Positions 34,827 to 42,753 of a stretch of 64,000 bases of DNA are shown here, in pieces. The notes below the pieces were generated by a model. That model worked only from the letters and a program-made list of their open reading frames with translations. It was not told where the DNA came from and did not search any database. The position numbers and the translations under genes are program-made. This DNA comes from a virus: positions 143,111 through 207,110 of the IMG/VR virus record IMGVR_UViG_3300035703_000009. One strand, given 5' to 3'. Within the stretch, counting starts at the first letter, position 1. Each line of letters begins with the position of its first letter.

Positions 34827-36743
34827 ATGCAGTATAGATCAGGCGTAGAGATCCCAAAGGTCTCATTTTCAGACATAGATTACACCCAAATAAATTCCAA
34901 CGCGTTCTTTATTGGGTTCGACCTCGATAACTTGGGCAAGCTCTCAAAGATCGACGAGTTTGGTAACATCACCGCGATCGAGGGAGCCGGCGGAGGCAGC
35001 TCAATTATGATTGAGGACAGTGGGTTAGGCTCAACTGTTCGTATCAATAACTGTAATTCGGCAAGCGACTGCTTTTCAACAGTCAGTGGAGGTTGCTGTA
35101 ATACTATTAATGCTTTTACAACATGTTCAGGCTATATCGTATTTGGAAATACAATCGGTGGTGGTCAATGTAATACAATAAATTCAAATAGTGCTTATTA
35201 TGGAAATGCTGGTGGTGTTACAATAGCAGGTGGTTTTAACAATACAACATGTTCAAACTATTATGGGTTTAATACCATAGGTGGCGGTTGTAACAACACG
35301 GCATCGGGTGATGCTTCCACAGTGGGTGGCGGGGTTAACAACCCGGCATCGGGTGATGCTTCCACAGTGGGTGGCGGGGTTAACAACACGGCATCGGGTT
35401 CTATTTCCACAGTGGGTGGCGGGGTTAACAACACGGCATCGGGTGATGCTTCCACAGTGGGTGGCGGTTTAAACAACACGGCATCGAGTGCTTGTTCCAC
35501 AGTTGGTGGCGGATATAACAACACAGCATCGGGTTATTGTTTTTCCACAGTAAGTGGTGGATATTGTAATGCCGCATCATGCGATAATTCAACCGTAAGT
35601 GGCGGTAGAAACAACACGGCATCGGGTTCTATTTCCACAGTGGGTGGCGGTAGAGAAAACACGGCATTAAGTAATTATTCCACAATCGGTGGCGGTGAGA
35701 GCAATACCGCATCGGGTTATCATTCCACAGTTGGTGGCGGTATAGGCAACACAGCATCATGTAATTCTTCCACAGTTGGTGGCGGAGATAGCAATACGGC
35801 ATCAAATTGTACTTCAACAGTAAGTGGTGGTTATGGTAATAATGCATCAAGTAATGGTTCAACAGTAAGTGGTGGGGCTGGTAATACAGCATCATGTGAT
35901 TATTCAACAGTAGGTGGTGGTAGAAATAATACTTCATCTGGTTATAATACAACAGTAAGTGGTGGTTATAATAATACTGCGTCAGGTTGTAGTTCAACAG
36001 TAAGTGGTGGTTATGGTAATACTATTAATGCTTTTACAACATGTTCAGGTTACAGTGTATATGGAAATACCATAGGTGGTGGTCAACAAAATACAATAAA
36101 TTCAAATAGTGCTTGTTACGGAAATGCTGGTGGCGTTACAATAGCTGGTGGTTTTAACAATACAACATGTTCAGGTTTTTATGGGTTTAATACCATAGGT
36201 GGCGGTTGTAATAATATCGCATCGGCTAACTTTTCAACAGTAGGCGGCGGTAGACAAAACACGGCATCGGGTAGTTATTCCACAGTTAGTGGAGGATATG
36301 TCAACACGGCATCGAGTAATTTTTCCACAGTCGGTGGCGGTCAGCTTAACACGGTATCGGGTGGTTGTTCCACAGTCGGTGGCGGTTTAGGCAACACGGC
36401 ATCGGGTTCTATTTCCACAGTCGGTGGCGGTTTAGGCAACACGGCATCGGGTTCTATTTCCACAGTAGGTGGCGGTAGACAAAACACGGCATCGGGTTGC
36501 TGTTCCACAGTTAGTGGCGGTTTTTGCAACACGGCATCGGGTTGTAATTCATCGATCTTAGGCGGAACTACCAATAATACTAACTCATGTAGCTGTGCAA
36601 TGATTGTTGGTAGCAATATCACTGCAAACCGTGCTTGTGCAACTTTCGTCAACAACTTATCCATCATGAATATTCCAACTTCATCTGCTGGTTTACCTGC
36701 AGGCGCGATCTATAGTGATAGTTGTGTTCTAAAAATAGTGTAA
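34827..36743 (+). CDS. Repeat fibre/adhesin with YadA-head-like 15-residue repeats, 638 aa
   Basis: N-terminal attachment module YRSGVEIPKVSFSD ... NLGKLSKIDEFGNIT (residues ~2-50), then about 30 repeats of the form STVGGGxNNTASGxx, as in the beta-roll head of YadA-like trimeric adhesins, then a cap (MIVGSNITANRACATFVNNL) and a short C terminus. The loop positions are often Cys. Likely a trimeric receptor-binding fibre. A ~195-bp segment at 35099-35293 is repeated at 36017-36211. Followed 6 nt later by a shorter homologue. Confidence 0.85.
   Translation: MQYRSGVEIPKVSFSDIDYTQINSNAFFIGFDLDNLGKLSKIDEFGNITAIEGAGGGSSIMIEDSGLGSTVRINNCNSASDCFSTVSGGCCNTINAFTTCSGYIVFGNTIGGGQCNTINSNSAYYGNAGGVTIAGGFNNTTCSNYYGFNTIGGGCNNTASGDASTVGGGVNNPASGDASTVGGGVNNTASGSISTVGGGVNNTASGDASTVGGGLNNTASSACSTVGGGYNNTASGYCFSTVSGGYCNAASCDNSTVSGGRNNTASGSISTVGGGRENTALSNYSTIGGGESNTASGYHSTVGGGIGNTASCNSSTVGGGDSNTASNCTSTVSGGYGNNASSNGSTVSGGAGNTASCDYSTVGGGRNNTSSGYNTTVSGGYNNTASGCSSTVSGGYGNTINAFTTCSGYSVYGNTIGGGQQNTINSNSACYGNAGGVTIAGGFNNTTCSGFYGFNTIGGGCNNIASANFSTVGGGRQNTASGSYSTVSGGYVNTASSNFSTVGGGQLNTVSGGCSTVGGGLGNTASGSISTVGGGLGNTASGSISTVGGGRQNTASGCCSTVSGGFCNTASGCNSSILGGTTNNTNSCSCAMIVGSNITANRACATFVNNLSIMNIPTSSAGLPAGAIYSDSCVLKIV
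35099..36211 (+). repeat. Internal direct repeat pair in fibre gene (35099-35293 and 36017-36211)
   Basis: The two ~195-bp segments are highly similar at a fixed offset of 918 bp and encode NTINAFTTCSGY...GGGQ...NTINSNSA...GNAGGVTIAGGFNNTTCS. They are AT-rich, whereas the 45-bp repeats between them (35281-35760) are GC-richer. This suggests intragenic duplication or gene conversion. Confidence 0.85.
35307..36545 (+). repeat. 45-bp coding tandem repeats
   Basis: Units of 45 bp with core TCCACAGT.GGTGGCGG and AACACGGCATCGGGT, many nearly identical, each coding 15 residues. They interleave with more diverged AT-rich units at 35810-36000. High identity makes unit gain and loss by recombination likely. 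Confidence 0.9.
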
Positions 36744-36749
36744 TAATAA

Positions 36750-38141
36750 ATGTACAAATCAGGCATAGAAATTCCAAAAGTAGACTTTTCAATCATCAGC
36801 TGTAACCGGATTGCGGCTGGCAGCTACTTTATCGGTTTCAACCTTGGAAACAGCGGTAAGCTCTCAAAGATGGACTGTAACGGCATCATCACCGTGATCG
36901 AGGGAGCCGGCTCTTCGATCTATGAAGAGGACTCTGGTGTTAGCTCAGCCCTGCGTACGGGTGCAGGTTCGGTTCCGAGTGACTATGCGACGGTGAGCGG
37001 CGGTCAGTGCAACCTAATCACGGCTCCAAGCGGCGGAGCTACTAGCTGGCTAGTGACTCAGAACCCGGCGAATCCAATCGATTATAGTGACGCGGTCACC
37101 CAAGACTCGACCACTGGAGCCGGTGTAGGCGCAGCTATCCTCATCGACATTGTTGCCGGTACAACATCAGTAAATCTAACGTTCAATCCAGGCCAAGGCT
37201 ATCAGGTAGGAGATCTCATCACGATATTAGGCTCGCAAGTCGGCGGCTCAGACGGAGTAGATGACGTCATCCTGCAAGTCGATTCAGTATTTTCAGGCAG
37301 TTCGTTTATTGGATCCGGCTGCTCAAACTCAATCGCTGGCTTGGGATCGTCAATCGTTGGTGGAGTGGGTAACACAATCGACCAAGGCGGTTATGGTTCG
37401 TTCATTGGAGGTGGTAACGATAACTTAGTGTGTGCTCCGTATGGAACTGTCGCAGGCGGGCTTAATAACGTATCGACTAACGTAGGATCGTCAATAGTTG
37501 GTGGAGCATTTAACACTACTTCTGAAACAGGTTCAACCGTAGGTGGCGGGGTTAACAACACGTCATCGGGTTTTTTTTCAACAGTAGGTGGCGGTGAGAG
37601 CAATACCGCATCGTGTTGTTTTTCAACAGTAGGTGGCGGAGGTGCCAACACGGCATCGGGTTATTATTCCACAGTTAGTGGCGGCGGAAGCAACACGGCA
37701 TCAAATCAATATTCCACAGTTAGTGGTGGTAGACAAAACACGGCATTATGTTGTTATTCCACAGTTAGTGGCGGTTTTTGCAACACGGCATCGAGTTATT
37801 CTTCCACAGTGGGTGGCGGTAAATGCAACACGTCATCATGTGATTCTTCCACAGTAAGTGGCGGATTTAGCAACACAGCATCGGGTTATTATTCCACAGT
37901 TAGTGGCGGATGTAGAAACACGGCATCGGGTAGTTATTCCGGCATATTAGGTGGTCAAGGTAACAATATTTGTGGTTGTAACTGTAGCTTCATCGTTGGT
38001 AGCAATATATGTGCTGACCGTACATGTACAACGTTTGTTAACACATTATCAGTAAAGAACATGCCGACTGAATCTGATCTGCCTTTACCTAGCGGAGTGA
38101 TCTATCTTTGCACAGGTGATGGGACGCTAAGAATCGCCTAA
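36750..38141 (+). CDS. Repeat fibre/adhesin, shorter homologue, 463 aa
   Basis: Same N-terminal module as the preceding gene (YKSGIEIPKVDFS ... GKLSKMDCNG) and the same C-terminal cap (FIVGSNICADRTCTTFVNTL). Between them an inserted beta domain with GYQVGDLITILGSQVGGSDG (residues ~150-170) is shared with the partial fibre at 1-1621, followed by ~14 glycine-rich 15-residue repeats. Probably a second receptor-binding fibre or an alternative tip; the domain sharing shows module exchange between the three fibre genes. Confidence 0.85.
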   Translation: MYKSGIEIPKVDFSIISCNRIAAGSYFIGFNLGNSGKLSKMDCNGIITVIEGAGSSIYEEDSGVSSALRTGAGSVPSDYATVSGGQCNLITAPSGGATSWLVTQNPANPIDYSDAVTQDSTTGAGVGAAILIDIVAGTTSVNLTFNPGQGYQVGDLITILGSQVGGSDGVDDVILQVDSVFSGSSFIGSGCSNSIAGLGSSIVGGVGNTIDQGGYGSFIGGGNDNLVCAPYGTVAGGLNNVSTNVGSSIVGGAFNTTSETGSTVGGGVNNTSSGFFSTVGGGESNTASCCFSTVGGGGANTASGYYSTVSGGGSNTASNQYSTVSGGRQNTALCCYSTVSGGFCNTASSYSSTVGGGKCNTSSCDSSTVSGGFSNTASGYYSTVSGGCRNTASGSYSGILGGQGNNICGCNCSFIVGSNICADRTCTTFVNTLSVKNMPTESDLPLPSGVIYLCTGDGTLRIA

Positions 38142-38148
38142 ATTATCA

Positions 38149-38157
38149 GATAAATAA
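38149..38157 (+). promoter_or_regulatory. Late-type promoter for the 105-aa gene
   Basis: GATAAATAA, 20 nt before the ATG at 38178. Confidence 0.55.
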
Positions 38158-38177
38158 TAAAAACAATCACGATAGCG

Positions 38178-38495
38178 ATGAGCACATTCAACACAATACA
38201 CGTATTTGGATTTGGAAAGATCCAGGTGGTAAAAGAAAACGGCGGAACGCTAGACTCTTCTGCAGTAACTTCCTTAGCTACTTTTGTTGACCACATCAAG
38301 GGATTTAAACCAGCTGACGTCACACTAAGCGACTATCACGTGATCCACATTTTCAATAATTTTGACATCAAGTACTTGGGTAAGAATGATGGTAATTTCA
38401 AGGTAAAGAATCAATTTAGCGTAAAGCTTAGCGACGTAGACGCAACTATCTACAATAACTTCGTGAACGAGGTAATTTCCATGTTACCGGCTTAA
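38178..38495 (+). CDS. Fibre-flanking paralogue 2, 105 aa
   Basis: Paralogue of the 107-aa protein at 34291 (same FNTIHVFGFG start and DYHVIHIFN core). Last gene of the rightward block; its stop overlaps the stop of the convergent sulfotransferase gene by 4 nt. Function unknown; see the first paralogue. Confidence 0.75.
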   Translation: MSTFNTIHVFGFGKIQVVKENGGTLDSSAVTSLATFVDHIKGFKPADVTLSDYHVIHIFNNFDIKYLGKNDGNFKVKNQFSVKLSDVDATIYNNFVNEVISMLPA

Positions 38496-39310
38496 TAGTA
38501 CTTAAACTCGTCGTAGAACCACTTGTAATTGGTCTTAATCCAGTTACTAGCATATGTTCCTAACACTTCCTTGTAATTTTCCTTTAGAGGTTCGATTTTC
38601 GTACGAATCTGGTGATCGCCATAGATGCCATACACCTCATCATCCTCTTGAGTTATCTGCTCAACTCGATCGAAGTCATGCTCATAATAAGGCACGCCTA
38701 AATACTCGTATACTCTAGCCATTTCTTTGGCAGGGTTGCTAGTAAATTCCTCAAACTTAATGAATAGCATCTTCTTGTTGATTCCCTCCTTAAAGATCTG
38801 CTGCAATCGTTCGACGGCAAGCCCAACAGGCTGACTCTGTGCCCAAATGTCGATGCGTTTCTCGGTGGTGGTGCCTTGCATCGCTGCGTGGTTCACTATT
38901 CCTGAGTCCTTATCCTGGTTCTTTCTAAAGTTCTTCTCCATAGATGCAAAGACTCCGCGTAGGTCTCGTACCATGCACACTATCTTGGGATCCGGATAGA
39001 AGGAATTAAGGAAGCCATAGTGAATGCCCCAACCGCGGCTCTTGTCCAAGACGTATGGTTTATCAGTTATCTCATTGAAGAAACCAGTTAATCCAGCATT
39101 GCAGAATCCTGCAAATCCCTTGCGCATCAGGGATGAATCCTGGGCCTTAAATTCAGGCGAGTTAGTGTAATTATTACGTGCAGCGTAGACTAACTCTAGG
39201 AGGCCTGAAGTAGGCGTCACATAGAATTTTGGGTTCTGACCCATCACGTTCTGGAAAAGGGTGGAACCTGCACGTGGCAGGCTCGCTTGAAAAAAGATCT
39301 TTTGTACCAT
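38492..39310 (-). CDS. PAPS-dependent sulfotransferase, 272 aa
   Basis: The 5'-phosphosulfate loop is ASLPRAGSTLFQNVM (residues ~8-22) and the 3'-phosphate site is IVCMVRDLRGVFASMEKNF (~108-126), the two PAPS-binding signatures. A Sulfotransfer-type C terminus follows (YEYLGVPYYEHDF). It would move sulfate from PAPS to an acceptor, most likely a sugar. It overlaps the GT9-like gene by one base and is the last gene of a cassette with APS kinase, the enzyme that makes PAPS. Confidence 0.85.
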   Translation of the reverse strand: MVQKIFFQASLPRAGSTLFQNVMGQNPKFYVTPTSGLLELVYAARNNYTNSPEFKAQDSSLMRKGFAGFCNAGLTGFFNEITDKPYVLDKSRGWGIHYGFLNSFYPDPKIVCMVRDLRGVFASMEKNFRKNQDKDSGIVNHAAMQGTTTEKRIDIWAQSQPVGLAVERLQQIFKEGINKKMLFIKFEEFTSNPAKEMARVYEYLGVPYYEHDFDRVEQITQEDDEVYGIYGDHQIRTKIEPLKENYKEVLGTYASNWIKTNYKWFYDEFKYY

Positions 39311-40194
39311 TAGATTTGATTTATTGAGTTGAGCACCTCTGAGCTGTCAAAGATGTTAAGGTCGGTGAGCGGACACTCATGCAAGTTGCCGTGGAATCCA
39401 TAGTCGAACAAGTAGCTGTCGGGCAGCTTAAAGTCCTCTGGTAGGTTCGCGCAGACGTTGTTGTGTATCGAGTAACCAAATATCTTCGGTGAGGTACCGA
39501 TCCATAATACTGTAGAAGGTAGCTTTAAGGCAGCGGCTGCGTGCTGCAAGCATGAGTCAATGAGCACTCTCTTGCTAGAGTAAAGCAGCAAAGAAAATAG
39601 CTCCATATTAGACATTGGTGCAAATATCGCTTCTGCTCCAGGAACGGCTTGTCCCTGCTCTCTACACACTTGGATGATGTGATACTGACCTGAAAAAGCC
39701 TTCACTATCTCTTCGACTAGAGAAAACGGCATGTCTCGAGTCCATGAATATGGATATGGTTGGTCTTTGATCGGGCCGCCATTGGATTGGATGACCATGA
39801 TCGGTCGATTGCGAGTCCATTTAGTGTAGCCATACTGACGCTGCCGAATGTTGAACACCAGATCTGGGCTCTCGCCTTCGTATTTTAAGTCGTATAGCTT
39901 ACACCAGTTCTCGACAAGAGATAACTGTTTGTGCACGTGCTCGGTGGTAAAATAGGGCTCGTGCTTAAAGATCAAGGTGTCCTGATCCTTAATGTAGTCC
40001 TGATAAAAGTATGGAGTGGCACCGATGCGATACACTCGATCAATGAATCCCAGATTCAAAAAGATCTCTGGATAGGCACACACCACAATGAGCTTACGAT
40101 CGGGGTGGTTATTTTTGATGCACTGGGCAACGGCAGTTGCCGCTACATGCTTACCGAGTCCTCCCTCGATGTGAAACAAGCAGTATTTGTTCAT
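39310..40194 (-). CDS. GT9-like glycosyltransferase, 294 aa
   Basis: N-terminal IEGGLGKHVAATAVAQCIK (residues ~9-27) and C-terminal YSSKRVLIDSCLQHAAAALKLPSTVLWIGTSP (in part; ~210-240) follow the layout of ADP-heptose-type (GT9) transferases, where a D/S-x-x-x-H-A motif binds the donor. Its acceptor may be the glycan sulfated by the neighbouring enzyme. Both ends overlap adjacent genes, showing one operon. Confidence 0.75.
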   Translation of the reverse strand: MNKYCLFHIEGGLGKHVAATAVAQCIKNNHPDRKLIVVCAYPEIFLNLGFIDRVYRIGATPYFYQDYIKDQDTLIFKHEPYFTTEHVHKQLSLVENWCKLYDLKYEGESPDLVFNIRQRQYGYTKWTRNRPIMVIQSNGGPIKDQPYPYSWTRDMPFSLVEEIVKAFSGQYHIIQVCREQGQAVPGAEAIFAPMSNMELFSLLLYSSKRVLIDSCLQHAAAALKLPSTVLWIGTSPKIFGYSIHNNVCANLPEDFKLPDSYLFDYGFHGNLHECPLTDLNIFDSSEVLNSINQI

Positions 40195-40601
40195 GGGTTA
40201 GCTTTATTTTTTAGCAGCTCAATCAATAGATTGTGAGCATTTATATCTACTAAGGATTTCCATTCAGTTTCTCCAGATAGCACCTGTCTACGAATTTCTG
40301 TCGCAGAGATATTAGCGGTTACTTGGTCTACCTGGATCTCCTTTACTTCATAACCGACCCCTCTACCGTAATTCACGCTGGCTATGTCAGGTATGATTAT
40401 CACCTTGACGAGAGGGTTTCCTCGATAAATCTCTTCCCATAGCCGCTTGACTTCCTCTGCAGATAGCGGGTTCTTGTCGTCTGGTTCAACGTCGCGAACT
40501 GCAATTAGCACTGGCAGCCCCCGGTCTAGGTATTCTTTAAAGATTGTCTGGTGGCCTTTGTGCGGAGACTGATAGCGACCGATAAAAAGGTTGTATACCA
40601 T
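40191..40601 (-). CDS. Nucleotidyltransferase (HxGH adenylyl/cytidylyl type), 136 aa
   Basis: GRYQSPHKGHQTIF (residues ~8-21) carries the HxGH motif and ISATEIRRQVLSGE (~103-116) the ISxTxxR motif, which together bind ATP or CTP. Small size fits the cytidylyltransferase-like family. The YGRGVGYEVKEI segment at ~80 recalls versions that occur beside APS kinase in phages. Whether it activates a sugar, nicotinamide nucleotide or sulfate is not decided by the sequence. Confidence 0.75.
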   Translation of the reverse strand: MVYNLFIGRYQSPHKGHQTIFKEYLDRGLPVLIAVRDVEPDDKNPLSAEEVKRLWEEIYRGNPLVKVIIIPDIASVNYGRGVGYEVKEIQVDQVTANISATEIRRQVLSGETEWKSLVDINAHNLLIELLKNKANP

Positions 40602-40607
40602 AATTAT

Positions 40608-40853
40608 TTAAGTTTTTATTTTCTTGACACCAAAGGGTATAGCGTACCAAATTCGTTCGTGTATGTAATATGTGATAATCTTAACGAAAAAATCGGCTGT
40701 TCCTATTGATAATCCTAAGTTTATATCATGGGTGACTAATGTTGCAATTAGAGAGGTGATACTTGACGAATATAGTCGATAAGTAATAGACTTTAGTAGA
40801 TGGCGTTTATGGCTAATCCATGTGTCATGGTTAGAAGATAGTTGACTATTCAT
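40608..40853 (-). CDS. DUF2061-family small membrane protein, 81 aa
   Basis: LLKSITYRLYSSSITSLIAT and FFVKIITYYIHERIWYAIPFG (residues ~19-77) match DUF2061, a two-helix membrane protein often found next to sulfate-activation genes. It overlaps the APS kinase start by 8 nt, strengthening that link. Role unknown, perhaps supporting sulfate supply. Confidence 0.8.
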   Translation of the reverse strand: MNSQLSSNHDTWISHKRHLLKSITYRLYSSSITSLIATLVTHDINLGLSIGTADFFVKIITYYIHERIWYAIPFGVKKIKT

Positions 40854-41274
40854 TAGTAAGGTAATCTACTATTTTTTGAATGCACTCGTCCAACTTAAAG
40901 TCAGTGTTGACTGCTAAGTAGTCGTGTTGAGGCACTGCATAGTCTTTCACAAAGAAGTCTTCGCGACCTCTAATTTGATTGGTGTTGAGGAAGATCTCAA
41001 ACACTCTTGCCGAACTCTTTAGCTCTTCGCGTAAGTCTTCGTATGGACTGACCATTGCTAGTATGGCGACATGGTTTTTTGCAGAAAGGAATCGCGCTAT
41101 GTTATATGCATTGGTTAGGTTGCGACGACGACCTTCCTCACTATAGTCCTTGTTCTTAAAGATTTCTCGGAGCTCGTCACCGTCTATTCTGATGGAGTTA
41201 GGTATCAGTTTTTCAAGTTCTCGTGCGATTGTAGTCTTGCCTGAGCCAGGCTGGCCAATCAAGTGAATTATCAT
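40846..41274 (-). CDS. cysC: Adenylylsulfate (APS) kinase, 142 aa
   Basis: Walker A GQPGSGKTTIARELE (residues ~6-20), the DGDELREIF motif (~31-39), SEEGRRRNLTNAYNIARFL and the family's AMVSPYEDLREELK (~76-89). It phosphorylates APS to PAPS, the sulfate donor used by the sulfotransferase at the other end of the operon. Slightly shorter than cellular CysC (~200), lacking part of the C terminus. First gene of the minus-strand cassette. Confidence 0.88.
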   Translation of the reverse strand: MIIHLIGQPGSGKTTIARELEKLIPNSIRIDGDELREIFKNKDYSEEGRRRNLTNAYNIARFLSAKNHVAILAMVSPYEDLREELKSSARVFEIFLNTNQIRGREDFFVKDYAVPQHDYLAVNTDFKLDECIQKIVDYLTNE

Positions 41275-41349
41275 GTAAGTTAAACTTTTTTAGAGGCGAG
41301 AGTATATAGTTATACTGTATGTGAATCTTGAAGTTTCATCACCTAACTC

Positions 41350-41358
41350 AATAAATAA
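41350..41358 (+). promoter_or_regulatory. Late-type promoter for the 74-aa membrane protein
   Basis: AATAAATAA, 10 nt before the ATG at 41369. Confidence 0.5.
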
Positions 41359-41368
41359 ACTTAACAAA

Positions 41369-41593
41369 ATGTCTATAAAAAACCTAGCTACGATGTTGAC
41401 CGCACTCCTCTTATTTTGTCTACACGCTCTATATAGAGCGTTCGAATTGAAGTTCGGTTGGTTTTTTGTGAACGGTAATAAGCGCGAAGCATGGCAGAGA
41501 TACTTAGAGAAAAAATACGGCGCACAAGCAAATAAAGATCAATCGTTTAGACAGTTTTTTCGCCAACAATTATCTAGGTTCAAGAAAAAGTAG
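41369..41593 (+). CDS. Small membrane protein with basic tail, 74 aa
   Basis: Starting at the ATG at 41369, chosen because a late-type motif sits 10 nt upstream. One hydrophobic segment (MLTALLLFCLHALYRAF, residues ~9-25) and a strongly basic tail (FRQFFRQQLSRFKKK). Function unknown; small cationic membrane proteins of this kind are common in phages. Confidence 0.6.
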   Translation: MSIKNLATMLTALLLFCLHALYRAFELKFGWFFVNGNKREAWQRYLEKKYGAQANKDQSFRQFFRQQLSRFKKK

Positions 41594-41648
41594 TACATTA
41601 GCTCCATAATTATTTTTTACAAAACTTAAAACTTTTTCCAAAAGTTAG

Positions 41649-41657
41649 TATAAATAA
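41649..41657 (+). promoter_or_regulatory. Promoter inside the RNA region, element 1
   Basis: TATAAATAA preceded by AAACTTAAAACTTTTT; the same pairing of an AAAxTTxAAACTTT element with TATAAATAA occurs at 45838-45875 and 47279-47315. Confidence 0.55.
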
Positions 41658-41679
41658 CTAAAAATTGAAACAACCTTCA

Positions 41680-41766
41680 ATGAAAGCTCACAAAAATATG
41701 ATTACGTTAGATTTCAGCCTTCCAGTTGAGGTGGGGACAGATCGTGAGTGTTTATTTAGGAGTTGA
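41680..41766 (+). CDS. Possible 28-residue peptide leading the tRNA array
   Basis: MKAHKNMITLDFSLPVEVGT... ends at TGA 41764-41766, between a TATAAATAA motif and a terminator. Too short to judge by composition; it may equally be a noncoding leader. Confidence 0.3.
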   Translation: MKAHKNMITLDFSLPVEVGTDRECLFRS

Positions 41767-41790
41767 GATTTATCAGCATAAGATATTGAA

Positions 41791-41820
41791 AACCTCAACC
41801 CATAAAGTTGAGGTTTTTTT
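41791..41820 (+). terminator. Rho-independent terminator before the first tRNA
   Basis: AACCTCAAC (41791-41799) pairs with GTTGAGGTT (41807-41815), then T run. Confidence 0.8.
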
Positions 41821-41834
41821 GTTTTTAATAACTC

Positions 41835-41906
41835 GGTCCATTGGTGTAGTGGCTAACATTCATCCCTGTCACGGATGCGCCGCGAGTTCGATTCTCGCAT
41901 GGACCG
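41835..41906 (+). tRNA. tRNA-Asp(GTC)
   Basis: Acceptor GGTCCAT/ATGGACC; anticodon loop CTGTCAC; T loop TTCGATT. CCA not encoded. Confidence 0.93.
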
Positions 41907-41933
41907 CAGAAACATTTTGTTCTTTGAAAAAAT

Positions 41934-42006
41934 GCCGAGGTAGCTCAGTTGGGAGAGCATGAGACTCATAAACTCAAGGTCAGCAGTTCGATCCTGCTTC
42001 TCGGTA
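41934..42006 (+). tRNA. tRNA-Met(CAT)
   Basis: Acceptor GCCGAGG/TCTCGGT (two G-U pairs); anticodon loop CTCATAA. Could be elongator Met or a lysidine-type Ile. Confidence 0.88.
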
Positions 42007-42019
42007 CGAAAGATAAAAT

Positions 42020-42093
42020 TGCGGGGTAGAGAAGCGGTCATCTCGGAAGTCTCATAAGCTTCAGATCGGAGGTTCGAATCCTCCCTCACGCAA
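42020..42093 (+). tRNA. tRNA-Met(CAT), second copy
   Basis: Acceptor TGCGGGG/TCACGCA with one internal mismatch; anticodon arm GAAGT CTCATAA GCTTC. Ends 5 nt before the first permuted unit. Confidence 0.8.
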
Positions 42094-42097
42094 CTAA

Positions 42098-42251
42098 GTC
42101 AGTAGCAACGTAAAAGTTACTTCGAAATCCATCATAAGGAAGGGGTCGGTGGTTCGAATCCATCTCTCGGCACTATATTAAAAACTCATGCCGAGATAGC
42201 TCAGTGGTCTAGAGCACTTTAAAGAAAAACACTTTTGCACTTTTCTCTGAC
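42098..42251 (+). ncRNA. Scaffold RNA A carrying a circularly permuted tRNA-Met(CAT)
   Basis: Outer helix GTCAG (42098-42102) / CTGAC (42247-42251); internal-loop TAGCAACG and TTTTCT; second helix AAAAGT / ACTTTT; then TACTTC. Inside, the tRNA 3' part (42129-42172: CC, loop ATCATAA, GGAAG, T arm, TCTCGGC, A) precedes the 5' part (42190-42219: GCCGAGA, D arm, GAGC, A, CTT). Joining them restores CTTCC/GGAAG and a perfect acceptor GCCGAGA/TCTCGGC, a normal 74-nt tRNA. Breakpoint: anticodon stem. Confidence 0.8.
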
Positions 42252-42291
42252 AAAATTTTAAAAGTTCGATCACGTGTAGTACTGTATCAAC

Positions 42292-42660
42292 ATGAATGCA
42301 CTAACCGACCGTCTGCTGGAACTGCCAGCCACAATCGCAGAAAATCAACGTCAGATCTTAGATTTGAGCGGTGACCTGCAACTGGTCTCAAACAACATCG
42401 TTGAGATTGAGACCAAGATAAAACTTTCTATTGCCGCAAAAGTAGATGATGCTGGCAAGAAAGTTTACTCGAATGCCGACGCAAGGGAAGCTGCCTTTGC
42501 AGAAGCTGCTGCTGACGACTTTGAGCTCATTGAGCTTAAGGACGCTCGTGACAAGAAGGAGAAGAGCCTTCAGTTGCTAAAGATCGAGTATGAAAAGCTT
42601 AGCAACGAACAGCGAAACATCCGTGCAACGTTATATTTTCTTGCCGGAAAGAGCGAATAA
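42292..42660 (+). CDS. Coiled-coil protein, 122 aa
   Basis: Mostly helical: an N-terminal coiled coil (ALTDRLLELPATIAENQRQI, residues ~3-22), a short KKVYSNADAREAAFAE segment, and a C-terminal coiled coil. This layout is common among small phage proteins of unknown role. It stands between permuted unit A and the Ro60 gene, so it may be co-transcribed with Ro60 and could be a partner. Confidence 0.7.
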   Translation: MNALTDRLLELPATIAENQRQILDLSGDLQLVSNNIVEIETKIKLSIAAKVDDAGKKVYSNADAREAAFAEAAADDFELIELKDARDKKEKSLQLLKIEYEKLSNEQRNIRATLYFLAGKSE

Positions 42661-42753
42661 AAAGTTTTCAATAAACTGAAAATGTTACGATAAACCAAGT
42701 AAGTTAATCAAACACAAGTAAGTTTAAAAAAATAAAAACCTTGTACTAAAATT

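Noticed and set aside
35307-36545. CRISPR-like regular repeats
   Set aside because: The repeats are contiguous 45-bp coding units in frame with no unique spacers and no cas genes.
35261-37651. Long minus-strand frames rich in PPTVE repeats over the fibre genes
   Set aside because: They are shadows created by the 45-bp coding repeats; the plus-strand frames have promoters, fibre domains and full length.
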